Shown: positions 58,306 to 64,000 of the stretch, in pieces | How the letters are laid out: every line of letters begins with the position of its first letter | How positions within the stretch are numbered: position 1 is the first letter of the stretch | Source: Nageia nagi | Taxonomy: Eukaryota; Pinophyta | DNA length: 64,000 nt | Assembly (NCBI GenBank): GCA_050084985.1 | Contig: JBITNC010000001.1 | Span: 11,532,001 to 11,596,000 of the forward strand | Direction of reading: 5' to 3' | Position numbers and translations under genes: made by a program | Notes under the pieces: model-generated | Database searches by the model: none | Told to the model about the DNA's origin: nothing | The model's input: only the letters and a program-made list of their open reading frames with translations

Positions 58306-59978
58306 CAAGAGGAAGATCAAAGGAAAGAAGGAGAAGCAAGTCAAGAAGCAAATTGCAAGGAAGGTCAAAATAAAAAGGTAAAACTAAATTGGAATGTTGG
58401 CATTGTGGTAAAAAGGGTCACATTAAAAGGGATTGTTGGAATAGAAAAGGAAAAGAAAGTGAAAGTAGTAATTATAATAATGAAAGCACAAGTAACCAAG
58501 AGGCAAATATTGTTGGTGAATTAATTCAAGATGCTTTAATCATGTCTAATGAAAAGAATGATGATTATTGGGTTCTTGATTCGGGTGCTTCATATCATGC
58601 TACTCCACATAAGAACTATTTTTCAAATTACACACATGGTGACTTTGGTCAAGTATTATTAGGTAATGAACACCCATGCAAGATTGTTGGTATTGGCAAT
58701 ATAAAAATGAAATTACCTAATGGAACACAATGGACTCTTAATGAAGCTAGACACATTCCAGATCTTAAAAGAAATCTTATATCAATAAGTAAATTGGATA
58801 AGGAGGGCTATGTGATGACATTCGGGGATGCTAGTTGGAAAGTAACTAAAGGTTCAATGGTATTTGCAAAGGGAAATTTGGTGGGGTCTCTTTATTTGCT
58901 CACAAATGTCTTTGATTATTCATTGAATCTTGTTTCAATAGGCAATGATACATCACTATGGCATAATAGACTTGGACATATGAGTGAGAAAGGTATGAAA
59001 ATGTTACACTCTAATGGTTCACTCCCTAATCTTAAAGAAGTTGATTTAGGATTTTGTGAAGATTGTGTGTATGGAAAACAAAAAAGGGTTAATTTTCTTA
59101 AAGTTGGCAAAGAAAAGAAGAGTCACAAATTAGAGCTTGTTCATACAGATGTGTGGGGTCCTGCACAGGTTTGCTCACTTGGGGGCTCATCTTATTTTGT
59201 CACTTTTATTGATGATTGTACCAGGAAGACATGGGTGTACTATATTAAAAAGAAATCTGATGTGTTTGAAACATTTAAGAGGTGGAAGGCATTGGTTGAG
59301 AATGAAACTAATTCTAGGTTGAAATGTCTTAATTCCGATAATGGTGGGGAATTTTGCAATAATGAGTTTGATTCATTTTGTTCACACAATGGCATTAGAA
59401 GGATTAAGGTGGTTCCTAGAACTCCATAGGAAAATGGGGTTGCAAAAAGAATGAATAGGACTATCTTGGAAAGGGCTAGAAGTATGAGGATACATGTTGG
59501 GTTTTCTTTGAATCTTTGGGCTGATGCTATTGACACTGCTATTTCTTTGATTAATAGGGGTCCATCTATGGCTTTAGATGGAGGCATTCCAGAGGAGATG
59601 TGGACAGGTAAAAAGGTGAATTACTCATTCTTGAGAGTCTTTGGTTGTGAGGCTTTTGCACATGTTGATAAAGAGGATAGAAAGAAACTTGATGCAAAAT
59701 CACAAAAATGCTATTTTGTTGGATATGGTGTTAATGATTTGGGATATAGGTCATGGGATGTTGATAACCATAAAATCATTAGAAGTAGAGATGTTGTATT
59801 CAATGATAAAAGCATGTATAAAGATAGATTGCAAAATGTCGAGGAACCCAAGTTTGTATCTCTAGAAGATGTTGATCAATATAAGGGTCCTAATAATAAT
59901 AATGTTCAAGCACCTCCACCACAAACACCTCAAACTTTGTCACTTAGAAGGTCCTCAAGGACTAGAAATCCTCCTGAA
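58306..59978 (+). pseudogene. Zinc knuckle, protease and integrase of the Tnt1-like copia
   Basis: After an Arg/Ser-rich linker with a TAA at 58371 comes CWHCGKKGHIKRDC, a perfect CX2CX4HX4C. Protease: YWVLDSGASYHATP, triad intact. Pre-integrase: SLWHNRLGHMSEKGMKML and GFCEDCVYGKQKRVNF (HHCC). Integrase core: VHTDVWGPAQVCSLGGSSYF, VTFIDDCTRKTWVYYIK, CLNSDNGGEFCNNEFDSF, then a TAG at 59427 at a Gln position, then ENGVAKRMNRTILERARSM with the Glu position replaced (K-R-M for E-R-M). It ends with RVFGCEAFAHVDKEDRKKLD, KCYFVGYGVNDLGYR. Open for 346 and then 176 codons. Confidence 0.94.
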
Positions 59979-61618
59979 TGATACTCTCCTGCTCTTTATC
60001 ATATTCTTTATACTGATGGTGGTGAACCTGAATGTTTTGATGAAGCTATGTAGGGTGATACACAGATTAAGTGGGAGCATGCTATGAAGGAGGAGATGGA
60101 CTCCTTACTTAAGAATAAAACTTGGAGTTTGGTTGAGCTTCCAGAGGGTAAGAAGGCACTTACTAACAAATGGGTGTACATGATAAAGGAAGAGGTAGAT
60201 GGGCGATAAAGGTACAAGGCAAGACTTGTGGTAAAAGGTTTTGAACAGAAAAAAGGTATAGATTATGATGAGATCTTTTCTCTAGTTGTTAAAATGACCT
60301 TGATTAGAGCAATATTGAGTCTTGTTGCTACTAAAAACTTGTTTCTTGAACAATTGGATGTAAAGACAGCTTTCCTTCATGGGGATTTGGAGGAGGATAT
60401 TTATATGCATCAACCTGAAGGTTTTGAGGTCAAAGGTAAAGAAGGGTATGTATGTAAATTGGAAAAGAGCTTGTACGGTTTGAAGCAAGCACCTAGGCAA
60501 TGGTATCATAAGTTTGACACTTTCATGATAATAAATAAATTTGTAAGATGTCAATCTGATCATTGTGTGTATGTAAAGGAGACAATAAATGGCAACTATG
60601 TAATCTTGCTTTTATATGTGGATGATATGTTGGTAGCAGGATCTAGTATGCAAGATATTGTTGATCTTAAGGAAAAATTGGCTAATACTTTTGAAATGAA
60701 GGATTTGGGTGAAGCTAAACAAATACTTGGAATGAAAATAATAAGAGATAAACAAAACCACTTGCTTAGACTAAGTCAAGAAGATTATATTGATAAGGTT
60801 CTTAAAAGGTTCAATATGAAAGATGCAAAATCTGTAACTACACCATTGGCAAAGCATTTATGTCCTAAGACAAATAAGGAAAAGGAGTACATGACTAAGG
60901 TTCCTTATGCTTCAGCGGTTGGAAGTTTAATGTATGCAATGGTGTGCACTAGACCAGATATAGCACAAGCAGTGGGAGTGGTTAGTAGATTCATGAACAA
61001 TCCAAGAAAAGGGCATTGGGAAGTAGTTAAATGGATCCTTAGGTATTTAAAGGGTACTTCTCATTACTCTTTATGTTTTGGTGGATCTAACTCTTATTTG
61101 CAAGGTTATGTTGACTCTGACATGGCAGGTGATATAGATGGTGGGAGAAGCACTACAGGATATGTGTTTACCATTGGAGGTACAGTAGTTAGTTGGATTT
61201 CAAAGCTTCAATAGGTTGTGGCTCTCTCCACTACGGAGGCAGAGTATGTTGTGATCACAGAGGCGAGTAAAGAATTGATTTGGTTGAAGAGATTGATGAA
61301 GGAACTAGGAAAGGTGCAGGAGGATGCAAAGCTATGGAGCAATAGCCAAAGTGCTATTCATCTTGCAAAGAACTCAGCCTACCATTCGAGAACCAAGCAT
61401 ATCAAATTGAGGTACCACTTCATCAGGACAGCGTTGGAGGATGGTTCAGTCAGTTTGGGAAGATTCACACATCTCAAAATCCTGCAGACATGTTCACTAA
61501 AGTTGTTACAAAGGAGAAGTTGGGCTCTTGCTCAACTTGGATTGGTCTTAAAGACTAAAGGCCAAGATGAGAAGCTTTTGACCCTTGTTGCAGAGGAAGA
61601 AGTCTCCAAGTGGGAGAT
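59979..61618 (+). pseudogene. Reverse transcriptase and RNase H of the Tnt1-like copia
   Basis: Past TGA 59979, TAG 60051 and TAA 60207 an open frame of 328 codons carries RT: ARLVVKGFEQKKGIDYDEIF, LEQLDVKTAFLHGDLEEDIY, MHQPEGFEVKGKEGYVCKLE, KSLYGLKQAPRQWYHKFDTF, VILLLYVDDMLVAGSSM (YVDD intact) and FEMKDLGEAKQILGMKI. RNase H: GYVDSDMAGDIDGGRSTTGY, then a TAG at 61212, VALSTTEAEYVVITEASKEL, SAIHLAKNSAYHSRTKHIKL and HFIRTALEDGSVSLG. The frame shifts near 61460, after which the usual HTSQNPADMFTKV end is in another frame. Catalytic Asp and Glu residues are visible. Confidence 0.94.
61608..61618 (+). promoter_or_regulatory. Polypurine tract
   Basis: AAGTGGGAGAT directly before the TGTTAG start of the 3' LTR. 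Confidence 0.8.
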
Positions 61619-62184
61619 TGTTAGAAAATGGAGACTACCACCAGCTAGAAAATAGAGAGCAGTTTCTTTCTGGTTTAACACCAAATTTCAGTTGCCAAGA
61701 AGCCATGACACCTATTTATCAGTTACAGAAGGGTTGGGGGTTACCTAACAACCTTCCAGATCTAACTTGGGTTTAAGTTGGGTTGGTTTGTACCTATAAA
61801 TAAGAGGCTTGAGTTGAGGCATGTAATATGTAGTTTTGACAGCAATTGTGAAGTAGATTGTGATTGCAGTTTGATGTCTTATGTAGATAGTATGTGAGAG
61901 AGATTGTAGTGAGGCTTTGTTGTAACTCCAAAGTGAAGGTTGTAGCAAGATTATGCTACTGGTTTTTTCTTGGAGGACTTGAAGAATGATATGCAAAAGG
62001 GTTGAAAGCTTCTCCATGGATGTAGCCTACACTGGGTGAACCACGTTATCTCTTGTGTCTCTCTTGTGTGATTGATGTTCATGGTTGTTTGATTTCAGTA
62101 GTATGCTTAAATGTTGTTTCTTTTTGCCAAGGACCAGAAGAATTGTGAATTCTCTTGCTTATATAAACTTATTAAATCCTAACA
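61619..62184 (+). repeat. 3' LTR of the Tnt1-like copia
   Basis: Begins TGTTAGAAAATGGAGAC, ends AAATCCTAACA; ACACT follows at 62185-62189. Confidence 0.95.
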
Positions 62185-62189
62185 ACACT

Positions 62190-62420
62190 ATAGTGTAAGC
62201 TTAAATTTTCCATCAATGCTTAGTATGTTGATGAAGTTACTATTTACATAGTCCTACTTGGTATTTATAGTATGGTTCTTGGGAGTCCTTACTTGTTTGA
62301 TTGCAATGTGACTTATCATAGGTGAGAGAATATATATATACTAAATGAAGTATGGAAATTGCTACAAGATATGCCCACATAGGAAACAAAGTGACACTCC
62401 TCTTTTTATGGGCCTCATTA
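62190..62420 (+). pseudogene. Second half of the gypsy C protease
   Basis: Reads DEVTIYIVLLGIYSMVLGSP, YLFDCNVTYHR and ENIYILNEVWKLL, matching the end of plant gypsy protease ('D.V.LDVCxVVLGSPYLYDRDAxFxRRENxYxLxKDG'). It continues the protease started at 56880-57049 on the other side of the copia element. Confidence 0.72.
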
Positions 62421-64000
62421 AAAAGAAAGGCAAAGAGGAAAAGATGGCAACTGGATGGGAATCCTTTTGAAGTTGTTGTCCATGCTCAAATGTGGAAAGA
62501 TATTCCATGTATTTTCAAAATGATATAAAATTCAATTATTTCTATTAACAAGTTTTTGTGTAGTGTTTAGTTAGCCTAGGGAATGGTCCATGATGGATAT
62601 AGGTAGCATGATGTATAGTTGTGATGGAAGTTCTTTCCAAGACATGGTAAAGGAAAAATTTGTTAGTAATATTGGGATGTATGATACTAATATATCATAG
62701 ATGAATTAGTATCTATATGGTGATAGAAGAAAAATACGGTGGCTAATGATGGTGAGGAATGAATCTTCTCACCTTATTTTTGAATCCTCTTTTATGGTAC
62801 CAAAAGATTTTATGGTGGTACAATTCATTCAAAATTAGATCTCAAAAATGGTGAAGTGTAAATTTTCTCCTTGCAATAATATGATGGATGAACTTTTTAG
62901 AGATTGGGGACCTTATTATTCAAATCCCAAGGCCATGTGTAGAAGAAACACCAGTGTAGGCACTAGTCTTAAAGAGCTCATCCTAGAAATGGACTTTAGT
63001 GTGGGTGTTAATAATCTTGAAGAATGAGGTTCATAAATAAGGATTCATGAAATTAGAGATAATTATGAGTTGAATCCATGATATGGTCACAAAAGTAGAT
63101 AACATATATTTTCTCAAGTGATAACAAGATTCCAATCTCAATAGGAAGCATTTAGAAACATCTATGTAGGGTACTAGCTATTCAGATGTTATTTGACATG
63201 CTTTCCCTAGGTTAGATATACTTACATTTATATCAAGTGTGATTCACCATTTGACCCCTTATGTGAAGGTAGTAGTCATCCTTGTGTACTAATATAAAAT
63301 ATAATAACACAACATAAGAAATATATAATAATTAGGTAAAATATATTACATGTGACTAAATGTGATAAAATATGTATGTAAGTTGCACCTAAGTGGGACC
63401 ATGTTAAGGGGAACACTTTTAGGTATGAACAATATGAAATACTCAAAATACTTAATTAATCAAACCTAGAATTTTGGTTCAACCAAAATAGAATGAAATA
63501 ACAAATTTTAAACCTATGGGTTATGTGCCCAAAGAATAAACTTTGAATTTTAATGTGCCTCCTTGAAGCTCAACATCCATGCACACAAGCTTAATGATGC
63601 TAATAAAATCCTAAATTTTGAAATTTGACCAAGGTACCTCAAAGGATGAGTTTTTTGCAAGCTCATAGTAGAAAGAGCTTTAAATACTCCCAACATCTCA
63701 CTTATAACCTTCAATTGTGATCACAATAACAAAATACTTCCAATGTCTCCTTCATAAGCCTCCATTGCAAAATTTACTTAATAACAACAAATTGACTACC
63801 CTATTTGATAACATCCTCCTTCCAATAATTTGTGGCTTCAAATTCACTAAAAACTAATGGCCAATATATCTAAAAAAAAACTTGTAGATTATCAATACTT
63901 GTCTTCCATTATAAAAATAAATTAATACTTAAAAGTAGTGACACTCAAAATGCAGTTAAAATATCCAATTACTTCAGAAAGCTAACATCCCCTTTTAGGT
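62421..64000. other. Unrecognised AT-rich sequence
   Basis: RT would be expected after the gypsy C protease, but I find no RT, RNase H or integrase motif up to the window end. The 37-base segment at 62830-62866, also seen at 18421-18457, lies here; its AAAATGGTGAAG before TGTAAATTTT could be a purine tract next to an LTR start. No other signal seen. Confidence 0.45.

Larger units (their letters stand above)
57055..62184 (+). mobile_element. Nearly complete Tnt1-like Ty1/copia element, 5.13 kb
   Basis: LTRs of 567 and 566 bp differ at about 21 sites plus one or two single-base indels (about 96% identical). It has a perfect ACACT duplication, an exact initiator-Met primer site and a purine tract. 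The single pol frame (codons starting at multiples of three) holds all copia domains in order. It is disabled by stops at 58371, 59427, 59979, 60051, 60207 and 61212, a frameshift near 58270 between gag and the zinc knuckle, and one near 61460. Sequence blocks resemble Tnt1-94. It is the youngest element in the right part and sits in the gypsy C protease. Confidence 0.95.

Noticed and set aside
1-64000. CRISPR arrays, bacterial operons, rRNA or tRNA genes
   Set aside because: No spaced short palindromic repeats, no operon-like runs of genes and no cloverleaf or rRNA blocks noticed; the only regular tandem repeats are the 78-bp units in LTRs. A tRNAscan run was not possible.

Overview
This is plant nuclear DNA, very AT-rich and made almost entirely of transposable elements in different stages of decay. 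The families (Ty1/copia, Ty3/gypsy chromoviruses with chromodomains, Tat-type gypsy elements with a second RNase H, a CACTA transposon, a LINE fragment) and the priming sites matching plant initiator-Met tRNA (TGGTATCAGAGC type) point to a seed plant. The long, old, nested LTR elements fit a large genome such as a gymnosperm, but the species is an inference. I found no intact host gene. Two 100-base N runs (3900-3999 and 15316-15415) are assembly gaps.

Left part (1-15.3 kb): a minus-strand Ty3/gypsy element (gypsy B; gag about 11.3-10.2 kb, protease 9.65-9.24 kb, RT 6.9-6.52 kb) has been hit three times. A young, internally deleted chromovirus (11758-14929; TSD GTTTC) lies upstream of gag. 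A CACTA transposon (8084-9196; TSD TAT) carrying a pentatricopeptide-repeat gene fragment lies between protease and RT. A Tat LTR plus gag start (6520-4000, minus) interrupts the RT. Another decayed Tat-type gag lies at 3080-1060 (minus).

Middle part (15.4-20.2 kb): mostly unrecognised AT-rich sequence with one LINE ORF2 remnant near 17.1-16.7 kb (minus).

Right part (20.2-64 kb): one nested stack. A plus-strand gypsy (gypsy C; pieces at 20.2, 56.3-57.05 and 62.19-62.42 kb) appears to be the outer host. Inside it lies minus-strand copia 2 (LTRs at about 20.47-21.63 and 55.11-56.20 kb). Copia 2 carries a plus-strand Reina-like chromovirus (21703-28017) near the end of its pol. It also carries minus-strand copia 1 (28896-51975), inserted exactly in the codons of the RT active-site YVDD box. 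Copia 1 in turn carries a 14.7-kb plus-strand Tat element (29634-44345; TSD CATAC). The Tat element has 2.1-kb LTRs containing 78-bp tandem repeats, a protease / RNase H / RT / RNase H / integrase order, and about 4.4 kb of accessory coding region after integrase. The Reina element has a 315-bp solo LTR (25626-25940; TSD ATTTC) inside its RNase H. The gypsy C protease is split by a nearly complete Tnt1-like copia (57055-62184; TSD ACACT; LTRs about 96% identical).

No gene here is expected to make a full protein. Most in-frame stops in the decayed pol genes sit where a CAA or CAG glutamine codon is expected, as C-to-T decay of methylated repeats would give. Coordinates of decayed domains are hand-read and approximate. 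LTR ends, TSDs, TIRs and PBSs of the better elements were read directly from the bases.
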